A stretch of DNA of 64,000 bases from positions 1,302,001 through 1,366,000 of the forward strand of contig AP019416.1 in NCBI GenBank assembly GCA_004295565.1, written 5' to 3'. Below are positions 8,630 through 18,611 of this stretch, in pieces (the first letter of the stretch is position 1; each line of letters begins with the position of its first letter). This DNA comes from Vreelandella olivaria (GTDB taxonomy: Bacteria > Pseudomonadota > Gammaproteobacteria > Pseudomonadales > Halomonadaceae). The notes under the pieces were generated by a model. It ran no database searches and was not told the origin of the DNA. It saw only the letters and a list, made by a program, of their open reading frames with translations. Position numbers and translations under genes: made by a program.

Positions 8630-11600
8630 TGAACTTCTCTAACTTCTTCATCAGCCGCCCGATATTTGCCACGGTACTGGCGATTATCGTGACGCTGGTG
8701 GGCGTGATGTCGATGCGCATTCTGCCCATTGAGCAGTACCCCAGCGTGGTGCCGCCAACGGTATCAGTGCAGGCGCAGTTCCCTGGGGCGGATGCAGAAA
8801 CCGTGGCACAAACGGTGGCGGCCCCCATTGCAGAGGCCATTAACGGCGTTGAGGACATGCTCTACATGACCTCTAACAGCGCTGATAACGGCCTTATGAG
8901 CCTGAGCGTTGCCTTCAATATCGGCACCGATGGTGATATTAACACCATCAACGTTAACAACCGGGTTCAGGGGCGCTTTCGCAGTTACCTGAAGCCGTGC
9001 AGTCTAAGGTGTCACCGTTGAGCTGCGCTCTGACTCTATTTTGATGTTTATCGCGTTGACCTCACCTGATGGTGACTACGACAACATCTATATGCAGAAC
9101 TACGCCACGTTGAACGTGCTTGATGAACTGCGTCAGGTGCCGGGTGTGGGTAATGCAGAAGTGCTGGGCGGCGGTGAGTTTGCCATGCGTATCTGGATGG
9201 ATCCGGATAAGCTGGCCCAGTATGACCTGACGCCCAGTGAAGTAGCCAGCGCGATTAGGGCGCAAAATACTGAAGTGCCGGCGGGCAACTTGGCCTCTAC
9301 GCCGCAAAGTGAGCCTCGGGCGTACACCTATACGATTACCGCTGGCGGCCGTCTCAGTAATGTCGACGACTTCCGTAATATTTACCTGCGTACCAATAGC
9401 GACGGCTCTTCGCTGCACCTGGAAGATGTCGCGCGTATTGAGCTTGGGGCATCTTTCTACGGGGTGGATGCGCGTTTGAACGGCTCAACCATGACGCCGA
9501 TTATTATTAACCAGCAGCCCGGTGCAAACGCGCTGGAAACTGCTCAGGGTGTGCGGGATGCGATGGAGGAGCTGTCTGGCCGCTTCCCGCCCGGGCTTGA
9601 GTATGTGGCACCTTATGATACAACCCTGTTTATTGATGCCTCCGTGGAAACGGTGCTCCACACCTTTATTGAAGCCTTTCTGATCGTTATCGTCATTCTG
9701 TTTATTTTCCTACAGAACTGGCGCTTCACCGTGATTGCCATGTCGGTGGTACCGGTCGCGGTTGTGGGTACGTTTGCTGGTTTCTATGTGTTTGGTTTTT
9801 CGATCAACTTGCTGACCCTGTTTGCCTTGGTTTTATCGATAGGGATAGTGGTCGACGATGCCATTCTGGTGGTAGAGAACGTTGAGCGCGTGCTGAGTGA
9901 AGAAGACGATATTAGCGTACGCGATGCGACTATTCGGGCAATGAAAGAAGTTGGCGGGCCGGTCATTGCCACTTCGCTGATTATGGCCGCAGTGTTTGTG
10001 CCCGTGGCGTTTCTGGGCGGTTTTACCGGTCAAATTTACCAGCAGTTCGCGATCACTGTCGCCATCTCGGTCGCCATTTCGGCGCTAATGGCGTTGACCT
10101 TTACGCCCGCCCTGTCGGCGATTTTTATTAAGCATAAAATCGCGGGAGCAGGACAGTCCAAAGTTAAGCGTGCCTTGAACACGCCGCTGCGCTTGTTTGA
10201 CCGACTGTTTGCTGGCATTACCGCCGCCTATATGTGGGTAGTAAAAGGCTTGGTGCGTTTATGGGTGTTAGCGTTAGCACTAACGGTGCTTACCGGGGTG
10301 GGTTCCTACTGGCTCTACGCCAATACGCCTTCGACGTTGGTGCCGGAAACTGATCAGGGGGTTGTGTTGGTGAGTGTGTCGCTCCCCGACGCCGCGTCGT
10401 TGGATCGTACCCAGCGCTATATGGCAAAACTCAGTGCGGCGATTGAAGATATCCCCGGTGTGGAATACTCCTCAGCGGTGGCTGGCTATGACATTTTGTC
10501 GAGTTCCGTGAATACCGCTCGGGGGTCATGTTTATCAACCTAAGCCCCTGGTCTGAGCGTGACCTGACGGCCACCGAACTCGTAGGGCGTATTATGGGAT
10601 TGGGCGCCAGTATTGATGGTGGTTCCGCGATGGCCTTTAACTTGCCACCTATCATGGGGCTTTCGACCACCGGCGGGTTTACCGGCTACTTGCAGTCCTT
10701 TGATGGTGCATCGCCCCGTGAGCTGTATGAAGCATCGCTGCAAATCATGCAGAAAGCTAACCAGCACCCTGCCTTGAACCGGGTATTTACCACGTTCAAC
10801 GTTAATGTACCGTCCTACCGCGCCAACATTGATCAGCAAAAAGCCTTAAGTTACGGCGTGGCGCTGGAAAATATTAATTCGGCCCTGGGCAATACCTTTG
10901 GTAACGGCTTTGTTAACTACTTCAGCTATCAAAACCGTAATTTCCAGGTCTATCTGCAAAACGAAGATGAATTCCGCAAGACACCGGAAGACGTCAGCAG
11001 CGTTTACGTGCGTGGTGGAAATGGCGAACGTATCCCGCTCTCTGAATTTGTCGAGCTGGAGCGCCAAACCGGTCCGTCGGTGGTGTCCCGTTTCGGCGTA
11101 TACGCCGGCGCAATGTTCCAGGGTGAGCCAGCTGCTGGTTATAGCTCAGCTCAGGCGATCGAAGCGATGAACGAAGTCGTGGAGGAAGCGCTGGGCAGCA
11201 ACTGGGGCATGGGCTGGACGGGTACCGCCTATCAAGAGTCCAATATGGGCAGCGCCGCGACGCTGGCGATTGTCTTCGGCCTGTTGATGGTCTTCCTGAT
11301 TCTGGCGGCTCAGTATGAGAGTTGGTCGTTACCGCTAGCGGTACTCACCGCCACACCCTTTGCGTTTCTGGGGGGGATTGGCGGTATCGCGCTGCGCGGG
11401 CTGGACACCAGTGTGTATGTGCAGATCGGTATGCTGGTGGTGGTTGGGCTTGCTGCGAAGAACGCGATCCTGATCGTTGAGTTCGCCGAACTGCAGCGTA
11501 AGGAGCAGGGGAAATCAATCCGTGAGGCGGCGATTACCGCAGCAGAGCTGCGCTTCCGTCCCATCGTGATGACCTCGCTGGCATTTATCTTTGGTACCTT

Positions 11601-11814
11601 GCCGCTTGCGTTGGCAACCGGTGCCAGCGACGTGAGCAGCCATCACATTGGCACCACGGTGGCGATGGGCATGTTCTCTGTTGCCACCTTGGGTAGCCTG
11701 TTTATTCCCAGCTTCTACGCCATGATTGCGACGGTCTCTGATTGGCTGAGTCGCAAGATGAAAGGGCATAAACATGATGGCTCACAACCGGCACTTGAGC
11801 ATGACAAGCACTAG
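8629..11814 (+). CDS. acrB: RND multidrug efflux permease, HAE1 type (three frameshifts)
   Basis: Inner membrane proton/drug antiporter of the AcrB/MexB family, about 1,060 residues when reconstructed. The N-terminus NFFISRPIFATVLAIIVTLVG and the docking-domain text are canonical. TM4 carries the proton-relay aspartates in GIVVDDAILVVENVERV, and the second half ends with SLAFIFGTLPLALATGA and FIPSFYAMI. The frame breaks at G runs 8970-8973, 9008-9009 and 10521-10525, each apparently one G short. Restoring these gives NRVQGALSQLPEAV, VTVELRSDSILMFI and ARGVMFINLSPWSERD. It is the last gene of the tolC-acrA-acrB operon and is followed by a strong terminator. Confidence 0.95.
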
Positions 11815-11844
11815 CCCTTAGCGACTAATCAAGGGTGAGAGCAG

Positions 11845-11878
11845 GCGGGTGCCATCTTCGGGTGGCACCCGCTTTTTT
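11845..11878 (+). terminator. Rho-independent terminator of the efflux operon
   Basis: A perfect 10-bp stem (GCGGGTGCCA with TGGCACCCGC) and an 8-nt loop are followed by six T residues, 31 bp after the pump stop codon. Confidence 0.93.
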
Positions 11879-11981
11879 ATGGAGCTGACCGAGATCAAGG
11901 TAGAAGTGGCGCGGAAAAGCTAATCTGAACTAAGCTGGAAGTAACAATACATCACCGGCTAAGTACCGGGGAGGCGCCATC

Positions 11982-12608
11982 ATGAACGATCTACTGCACG
12001 CTGCTACGCAGTTTCCGACCATCGTCTTTACGTTGCTACTCGGTCTGTTAGCTCTTTACTGGCTGTTAGTGATTATCCGTTTAGCCCCGCTGGAGCTGTT
12101 TGAACGTGATAGCCTCAAAGAAGATCATCTCGCCAGCACGCTGGTGTCTCTAGGCTTCGCTGGTGTTCCCGCCACGCTGGCCTTAACGGTGATTCTGACG
12201 ATTGCCGCAGTGCTAACAGTAGCGATCGAACTGCTGGTATTGCGGTGGCTACCGCTTGGCTTGATACGTATACCGGTAGGGGTGCTAGTGCTATGGGGAA
12301 CGCTGGTTATGGCCTCGCCCGTCGCAGCAATGCTCTGCCAAGCACTGCATCGTGGGCTGCATCGGTACCGCCCCTTCACCCGGCGTTGCCTGCTGGGCCA
12401 AACGGTGGTAGTGACCGAGCGCCAAGGTGCGGGTGAGCAGGCGTTTGCGGTGATTGATAATGAGCCGACGAGCAGAGTCAAACTGCTTAGCAAAAGCGAT
12501 GCTCTGCCTGTGCAGGGGGAGCGCCGGGTGCTGGTGAAGTATTTGCCTGAAGAGGGGCTTACCGCAGCGTATCCGAGCAGACGTACCTTGAAACGCGGAT
12601 TCGTTTGA
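11982..12608 (+). CDS. YqiJ-like OB-fold membrane protein
   Basis: A 208-residue membrane protein resembling the YqiJ/DUF1449 family. The N-terminal half has three or four hydrophobic segments (FTLLLGLLALYWLLVII; ALTVILTIAAVLTVAIELLV; IPVGVLVLWGTLVMASPVA). The C-terminal soluble part (RCLLGQTVVVTERQGAGEQA ... VKYLPEEG) looks like an NfeD-type OB fold. YqiJ homologues usually sit next to a flotillin (YqiK) and are thought to act in membrane microdomains. No flotillin gene is adjacent here. The family assignment rests on overall pattern only. Confidence 0.68.
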   Translation: MNDLLHAATQFPTIVFTLLLGLLALYWLLVIIRLAPLELFERDSLKEDHLASTLVSLGFAGVPATLALTVILTIAAVLTVAIELLVLRWLPLGLIRIPVGVLVLWGTLVMASPVAAMLCQALHRGLHRYRPFTRRCLLGQTVVVTERQGAGEQAFAVIDNEPTSRVKLLSKSDALPVQGERRVLVKYLPEEGLTAAYPSRRTLKRGFV

Positions 12609-12723
12609 ATAAATTGCGGCTAAACCAGAAAACCGCCATTCAACCCACTACTCTACGTCTCACTGATACCCCCTTACTCATTGCGGATAATAACCGGGAC
12701 GCAAATGTCTTAAGCGCCCCGGT

Positions 12724-13655
12724 CTACTTCCGCCACCGCCGCCACAGCTGCGCCAGCCACTGCACTGTACGCTGCCAGCGAGTGGCGTTTTGTGTTTTAT
12801 TCAATGGGCTTGGGCGAGGTGCGGGGCGCTTTAAAAAGTCGTGAATGGGATCAACCTGCTCGGGCTTATCCAGCATAGGCGCGTGACCGCAGTGAGGCAC
12901 GTTTAGGGTGACAAGTTTAGGGTGTACTTCTGCCATCCGCGGCAGCGTTTCTGGATCCAGAAGCGTCGATTCCTCACCGCGTATCACCATTACCGGACAG
13001 CGAATGTTCGCCCAGTCAGCCCACATGTCCCGCGGCGTATCGTGCACAAACTGCTCGCCAATGCGCGGATCGAAGTGATATGTCCAACTACCATCCGGTA
13101 ACCGTCGGGCACTGTTGAGCGCTAGTTCACGCCGGGCAGATTCAGCGCTAATGCCGAAACTGGCATAGTGCCGGTTGAGCTCTTGTTGGAGTTCGCTAAA
13201 AGTAGAGAAACGATGGGTAACGCCGAAATAGCTAGAAAGACCGATAAGGCCCTGGGTGTTTAGCTCAGGGCCTACGTCGTTAAGAATCAGCCGGGAAATG
13301 CGCGCGCTGTGCTGCGGGTCAGCAGCGATCAACATACCAAGCAGGCCACCCATTGAGGTGCCCAACCAATCCACGTAATCGAGTTCAAAGTGATTGAGCA
13401 GTGCGATCGCTACCGACACGTAATGGCTATAAAGGTAGTCATGGGCAGGAAACAGCGACCAGCTGGATAACCCGCGACCCGGGGTGTCCGGGGCAAGAAT
13501 CCGCCATTCAGTGCCGAGTTCTCGCGCCAGCGCGCTAAAGTCGCCGCCATGACGGGCAAATCCATGCCAGGCGATTAACGTGCGCGGGGCGTTAGGGTTC
13601 CAAATGCGTACGGCCACTTCTAATTCGCGTACGCGGACAAACTCAAGGCATCCAT
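12724..13655 (-). CDS. Alpha/beta hydrolase (possible 5' frameshift)
   Basis: Serine hydrolase of the alpha/beta fold, about 310 residues, substrate unknown. The oxyanion segment AWHGFARHGGDF, the nucleophile elbow GTSMGG and the C-terminal catalytic-His segment NVPHCGHAPML are all present. The acid is probably in the VIRGEESTLLDPETL loop. The clean frame begins only at GTG 13617 (VAVRIWNPNAP). An ATG at 13655 (MDA) would give a natural start, MDALEFVRVRELEVAVRIW, if one base is missing near 13647. The C-terminal extension is basic (RWQRTVQWLAQLWRRWRK). Confidence 0.8.
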
Positions 13656-13732
13656 AGTGTGCTCACACGGCGATAACAATAGCGCCAGTATTAACACATT
13701 TGCTGCATTGCAGCGAGAGCGGGATTAACTGT

Positions 13733-14342
13733 TTAACGCTGCATCAAACGAATAGCGGTATCAATCAGCTCACCACCGCGTTCACGAATCGAAAACGCCT
13801 CGGGGTTACGTAGCCAATCATGGAAAAGGCCCCCAGCATGGATTGCATCAAGCGCGTTGCCACTTCGGGAGTGAGGTCTTCACGCAACAGTTGCTGCTGC
13901 TCTGCAAGTACAAAGACATCCAGCATCTCTTCAAAACACTCGTTGCCGATCTGATCCTGCATATCAAGCGGGTTAATATCGCTGAAGAACTCGCAGCGAT
14001 GCAGCAAAATGGAGAGTATTCGCTGATAAGAAGGTTGCTCAAGGCGCACTAAACCCGCATGGCAGGCCAGTCGTATCGATTCCAGCGGTGATAATTCGGC
14101 GTCAGCTTTGTCCACCTCATCCATCAGCGACTGGAAGGGCATACGCACCTGTTCAACCAGCGCCATGAACAGGTCGCCTTTGTTTTTAAAGTGCCAATAA
14201 ACGGCACCGCGAGTAAGGCCTGCATGGCGAGCAATTTGCTCTAAGGAGGTGCGCGCCACGCCTTTGGCAAAAATACCTCTTCAGCAGCGTCAAGCAGTGC
14301 TTCTCGTGTAGCAGCCGCTTCTGCTTTGGTCTTTCTTGCCAT
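13733..14342 (-). CDS. TetR family repressor, AcrR/TtgR-like (two frameshifts)
   Basis: TetR-type repressor with an N-terminal helix-turn-helix (SLEQIARHAGLTRGAVYWHF) very like AcrR/TtgR regulators of RND pumps, and an AcrR-type ligand domain (MPFQSLMDEVDKADAELSPL). The start is ATG 14342 (MARKTKAEAAATREALLDAA). A missing T near 14272 links the N-terminus to FAKGVARTSLEQIA. A missing G near 13830 restores the tail WLRNPEAFSIRERGGELI, ending at TAA 13733. Its probable targets are the efflux promoter at 5646-5671 and its own upstream region, since the half-site TTACATTC occurs at 14403-14410. Confidence 0.85.
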
Positions 14343-14402
14343 GGAAATGCAACCTCATAATCGACACAGTATGGTCATATTTTAACCTAAGCCGACGCAC
14401 AT

Positions 14403-14422
14403 TTACATTCAAAACTGTATGG
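14403..14422. promoter_or_regulatory. Possible TetR autoregulatory half-site
   Basis: TTACATTC at 14403-14410 is the reverse complement of GAATGTAA, found at 5657-5664 in the efflux promoter. It lies 60 bp upstream of the tetR start. The partner half (CTGTATGG) is degenerate, so this is suggestive only. Confidence 0.4.
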
Positions 14423-14558
14423 ATAAATGAGCTACCTCATAACGTAGATTAACAAATTCGTCATTTTGCCCCCAAAAGCGTATAAACGGGCTATGAAACT
14501 AGCCCACATGCGAACTAGCGTCGTGAGCAAAACGGATTAAAAATACAGGACAGAAAGC

Positions 14559-15587
14559 ATGGCGCGAGCTCCTTTTCAGCTGGGCGAACATACCATCAAG
14601 CCCGGCCAACGCTTACAAGTTGATGTGCCGGTGGCGCGCTTATATACCCATACCCCCTGCATATTCCTGTCGAGGTCGTCCATGGCCGGAAGGATGGCCC
14701 CGTGCTGTTGGTTTGTGGTGGCATTCATGGCGATGAAATTAACGGCGTGGAAATTGTCCGCCGGGTACTGCGTGCGAAAGCAATCAATAGCATCCGCGGT
14801 ACCTTGATCGCTGTGCCGGTCGTCAATGTCTTTGGCTTTTTACAGCAAACGCGCTACTTGCCTGATCGGCGCGACCTCAATCGCTGTTTTCCGGGCAGTG
14901 AGTCGGGCTCCTTAGGCGGGCGCATCGCAGCTCTGTTTCGTGAAAAATTGTCGATCACGCTACCCATATTATTGATCTGCACACTGGCGCTATTCACCGC
15001 ACCAACCTGCCGCAAATTCGTGCTCAGCTGCAAACCGGCAGCGAAACCGAGCGTATGGCGGATGCTTTTGGGGCGCCTGTCGTCCTCAATGCGGAGCTGC
15101 GGGAAGGTAGCCTGCGCCACTATGCCCAGACCCGCGGCATTCCAGTACTCACCTACGAAGCCGGCGAAGCACTGCGTTTTGACGAGTGGGCGATTGCCCC
15201 TGGGGTGCGTGGCGTACTGCGGGTTATGCGCCGACTAGGCATGCTGACCGGTGAGCAGCGCCGCCGTACGCCAGCACCTGCGGAGATTGCTAAAGGGTCA
15301 AGCTGGGCGCGGGCACCTATCGATGGGATTTTACGTCCCAAGGTGCGTCTAGGTGCCCGCGTCGCCAAAGGCGAAGTGCTGGGCAAAGTCGCTGACCCTT
15401 TGGCAATGACGAGGGCGAAGTACGCGCCGTTGCCGATGGTATTGTGATTGGTATGAGCCGCTTGCCGCTTGCCAATGAAGGCGAGGCGCTCTTTCATATT
15501 GCTCGCTTTGATGAAATTGATGAGGCTGAAACGGCTATTGAGAGCTTTAATTCAAGCTTGGTGCCGCCGCCTGATTCGTTTTATTAA
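14559..15587 (+). CDS. Succinylglutamate desuccinylase/aspartoacylase family zinc hydrolase (frameshifted)
   Basis: Zinc-dependent deacylase of the AstE/aspartoacylase (M14-like) group, about 345 residues. Zinc ligands are visible in VCGGIHGDEINGVEIVRR (His and Glu) and IIDLHTGAIHRTNLPQIRAQ (His). RDLNRCFPG is the conserved Arg/Asn motif. The C-terminal domain (GILRPKVRLGARVAKGEVLG) is a barrel-sandwich fold common in this subfamily. The reading frame breaks at about 14660, 14950 and 15405, and the last segment (VRAVADGIVIGMSRLPLANE) ends at TAA 15587. The substrate cannot be told. Related proteins act on acyl-amino acids or on ectoine-pathway-like compounds. Confidence 0.8.
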
Positions 15588-15650
15588 TCAGTAATGATAG
15601 TGGAAAACTATCGCTTCGATAGTTAAGGACTCGCTACTATAAATGGCAAG

Positions 15651-15701
15651 TTAGCAGCCGTTTGACTATACCTAGGGGTGGGCTTTGTTAGCGGCTGCTA
15701 A
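15651..15701. repeat. 10-bp inverted repeat upstream of catalase
   Basis: TTAGCAGCCG at 15651-15660 is perfectly inverted as CGGCTGCTAA at 15692-15701, separated by 31 nt. It lies about 90 bp upstream of the catalase start and could be a regulator site or an RNA hairpin. A separate small hairpin, AACTATCG-CTT-CGATAGTT, lies at 15606-15624 just after the preceding gene. Confidence 0.55.
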
Positions 15702-15792
15702 AGATGATAACCAAAACAAATAGCTAAGCTTTCATCGTGCTCGAACGAGTGGCGATTAAACGCCACGTCTACCGTGACATGGAGGAACAGCG

Positions 15793-17262
15793 ATGACGAG
15801 CGATAAACCTAAGCACACCACGACAGATGCGGGCATACCGGTTAGCAGTGATGAACATTCACTCTCAGTAGGCGCCGATGGGCCGATTGTTCTGCATGAT
15901 CACTACTTGATGGAGCAGATGGCTGCCTTTAACCGGGAAATGATTCCGGATCGTCAGCCTCATGCGAAAGGGAGCGGCGCCTTTGGTCACTTCCAAGTCA
16001 CTCACGACGTCAGCCAATACACCAAAGCTGATTTTCTCCAGCCGGGTAAGAAAACCGAGATGTTGGCGCGTTTCTCGACGGTGGCCGGTGAGTCGGGTAG
16101 CCCGGACACTTGGCGCGATCCTCGTGGCTTCTCGCTGAAGTTCTACACCGAAGAGGGTAACTTCGACATGGTGGGTAATAATACCCCTGTGTTCTTCGTG
16201 CGCGATCCGCTCAAATTCCAGCACTTTATCCACTCACAAAAGCGTCGAGCGGATAATGGGTTGCGTGATCACGATATGCAGTGGGACTTCTGGACGCTTT
16301 CGCCGCAATCTGCCCACCAGGTAACCTGGCTAATGGGGGATCGTGGTATCCCCGCCACTTGGCGCCACATGAACGGCTATTCCAGCCATACCTATATGTG
16401 GGTGAACGCTGAAGGCGAGCGCTTTTGGGTGAAGTACCACTTCAAAACTGACCAGGGCATTAAGTGCATGACCCAGGAACAGGCCGATAAGATGGCCGGT
16501 GCGGATGCCGACTACCATCGCCGCGACCTGTTCGATGCCATCAAACGCGGCGATTATCCCACCTGGACGCTGCAAGTTCAGATTATGCCGTTCGAAGATG
16601 CCAAGACCTACCACATCAACCCCTTCGATTTGACCAAGGTATGGCCGCACGCCGATTACCCGCTGCATGAAGTCGGTAAGATGACCTTGGATCGCAATCC
16701 CGTCGATTTCCACAGTCAAATCGAACAGGCAGCGTTTCAGCCCAGCAACGCGGTACCGGGCACCGGTTTCTCGCCGGATAAAATGCTGTTGGCGCGGGTA
16801 ATCTCCTACGCTGATGCGCACCGCGCCCGTTTAGGGGTGAACTACCAACATATCCCCGTTAACGCGCCCAAGACCCCGGTTAACAGCTACAGCCAGGGTG
16901 GCAAGATGCGTATTAACCACTCCACCGACCCGGTGTACGCACCTAATAGTAAAGGGGGCGCGCACGCCAACCCGGAAAGGCACCCGGAAGATGCGGTATG
17001 GGAGACGGACGGTGAGTTGGTTCGCGCCGCCTACACGCTGCGCCCGGGCGATGGCGACTTTAATCAGGCCAATGACCTGGTCAATAAGGTAATGGATGAC
17101 GCTGCCCGCGACCGGTTGGTCAGCAACATTGTGGGCCACGTTTCCGACGGTGTTGAAGAGCCGGTGCTGTCACGGGTATTCGAGTACTGGAAAAACGTCG
17201 ACCAAACGATCGGTGAACGTGTCGAGCAGGGCGTAATGGCCAACCGCCGCGAAAACGGCTAG
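15793..17262 (+). CDS. katA: Monofunctional haem catalase
   Basis: Small-subunit haem catalase that dismutates hydrogen peroxide. The 489-residue length is typical and the gene is intact. The distal His lies in [12 protein letters not shown], the essential Asn in [18 protein letters not shown], and the proximal haem-ligand Tyr in [15 protein letters not shown] (usually FSYPDTQRYRLG). Fold-defining segments [20 protein letters not shown] and [11 protein letters not shown] are present. An SD-like GGAGGAAC precedes the ATG. It is a single-gene unit with its own terminator. The inverted repeat at 15651-15701 may take part in its control. Confidence 0.97.
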   Translation: MTSDKPKHTTTDAGIPVSSDEHSLSVGADGPIVLHDHYLMEQMAAFNREMIPDRQPHAKGSGAFGHFQVTHDVSQYTKADFLQPGKKTEMLARFSTVAGESGSPDTWRDPRGFSLKFYTEEGNFDMVGNNTPVFFVRDPLKFQHFIHSQKRRADNGLRDHDMQWDFWTLSPQSAHQVTWLMGDRGIPATWRHMNGYSSHTYMWVNAEGERFWVKYHFKTDQGIKCMTQEQADKMAGADADYHRRDLFDAIKRGDYPTWTLQVQIMPFEDAKTYHINPFDLTKVWPHADYPLHEVGKMTLDRNPVDFHSQIEQAAFQPSNAVPGTGFSPDKMLLARVISYADAHRARLGVNYQHIPVNAPKTPVNSYSQGGKMRINHSTDPVYAPNSKGGAHANPERHPEDAVWETDGELVRAAYTLRPGDGDFNQANDLVNKVMDDAARDRLVSNIVGHVSDGVEEPVLSRVFEYWKNVDQTIGERVEQGVMANRRENG

Positions 17263-17286
17263 TAAGCCTACGCTACCAGGAAAGCG

Positions 17287-17316
17287 AACCCGCTACGCTT
17301 GCGTAGCGGGTTTTTT
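17287..17316. terminator. Bidirectional terminator between katA and dusA
   Basis: A 12-bp perfect stem (AACCCGCTACGC with GCGTAGCGGGTT) and a 2-nt gap are followed by a T run. It sits between convergent genes. Confidence 0.92.
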
Positions 17317-17327
17317 ATACGACGCAC

Positions 17328-18340
17328 TTATACAACGAACTCTGGTTCGTTCACCAAGCTAAGCGCGTCATCAAATAGGCGCAATCCTGCGCCTTCTTTA
17401 TGTGCGTGTTCTGACAAATGACGCCGAAAACGCCTGCCGCCAGGGCAACCCTGAAACAAGCCAAGCAGGTGGCGGGTAATATGATTCAGCTTCGCGCCTT
17501 CATCCAGGCGCTGCTGAATATACGGCCGGAATGCAATTGCGGCATCCAGCGGCTCGCCGCCGGGCCTTGCTCTCCAAACAGCTGCTCATCGACGCCCGCG
17601 AGCAGCCACGGGTTTTGATACGCCTCACGCCCCACCATCACGCTATCCACATGGGTAAGCTGCGCTTGGCACTCCGCCAGCGTTTTAATTCCACCGTTAA
17701 TGCCAATATGCAATTCAGGTCGGCTCTGCTTTAAACGATGAACGCGGGGGTAGTTAAGCGGCGGCACATCGCGATTCTGCTTAGGCGACAGCCCCTGCAG
17801 CCACGCCTTACGGGCGTGAACGGTAAACACCTCGCAGCCCGCGTCAGCAACGATAGCGATAAACCGCTCAAGGTCGGCATCTTCATCCTGGTCATCAATG
17901 CCAATACGGCACTTCACCGTGACCGGAATAGATACCGCTGCCTGCATCGCCCGCACTGCCTCGGCTACCTTCTCGGGGTAACCCATCAAGCAGGCGCCAA
18001 TCATATTGTTCTGCACGCGGTCGCTCGGGCAACCCACGTTCAGGTTCACCTCATCGTAGCCCCACGCCTCGGCAATTGCCGTGCACTCCGCCAGCTCACC
18101 GGCATCGCTACCGCCTAACTGCAGCGCAAGCGGATGCTCCACCTCGCTATAGCCCAAAAAGCGCTCACGGGGCGTTCCGTGCAAAATAGCACCGGTAGTG
18201 ACCATCTCGGTATACAGCAGCGCTCGCTTAGTTAACGTGCGTGCGAAGGCTCTGTAGTCCCTTGTGGTCCAGTCCATCATGGGCGCGACAGAAAAAAGCC
18301 TGCCTCGGTCTGCGCTATTTTCTTTAAATAAATTAGTCAT
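17328..18340 (-). CDS. dusA: tRNA-dihydrouridine synthase A (one frameshift)
   Basis: FMN-dependent enzyme that reduces uridines 20/20a in the tRNA D-loop. The DusA signature RLFSVAPMMDWTTRDYRAFA is followed by YTEMVTTGAILHG. The catalytic Cys lies in NVGCPSDRVQNN, and the FMN-binding part includes GINGGIKTLAECQ. The frame breaks near 17563, where adding one base turns GEQGPAAS into GEQGPGGEPLDAAIAFRPYI. The DusA-specific tail RHLLGLFQGCPGGRRFRRHL is then restored, with the stop at 17328. The total is about 338 residues, normal for the family. Confidence 0.94.
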
Positions 18341-18611
18341 TTAGTAATGTCGTTGGCTGTGCAAGATACAGCTGTGTTGCCTCTTAATAACGTAATAAAC
18401 ACACTTGCTGTGCCCACCGTGTACCAAGCAGTGATATTGGTTGATGTCGAAAAATCCTGGTACATCTTGAGAGCTTTTTTCAGCAATGGCGCTTTGTATG
18501 CGCGCCATTGTACGTAAGAAAGGGCGTCCAGCACAGAGCGGTAGCTGCCTCACATTAGATCCGTGCGGAGGGTAGGAGAGGCAGCGCCGGGGCTTTTCCA
18601 GCGAAAGCTGG
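18341..18611. other. Intergenic stretch between dusA and the PD-(D/E)XK gene
   Basis: No gene could be supported here. It contains the inverted pair GCTGCCTC (18544-18551) and GAGGCAGC (18578-18585), and a small CCAGC-GAAA-GCTGG hairpin at 18598-18611. These may form the 3' end structure of the minus-strand nuclease-like gene. Confidence 0.4.
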
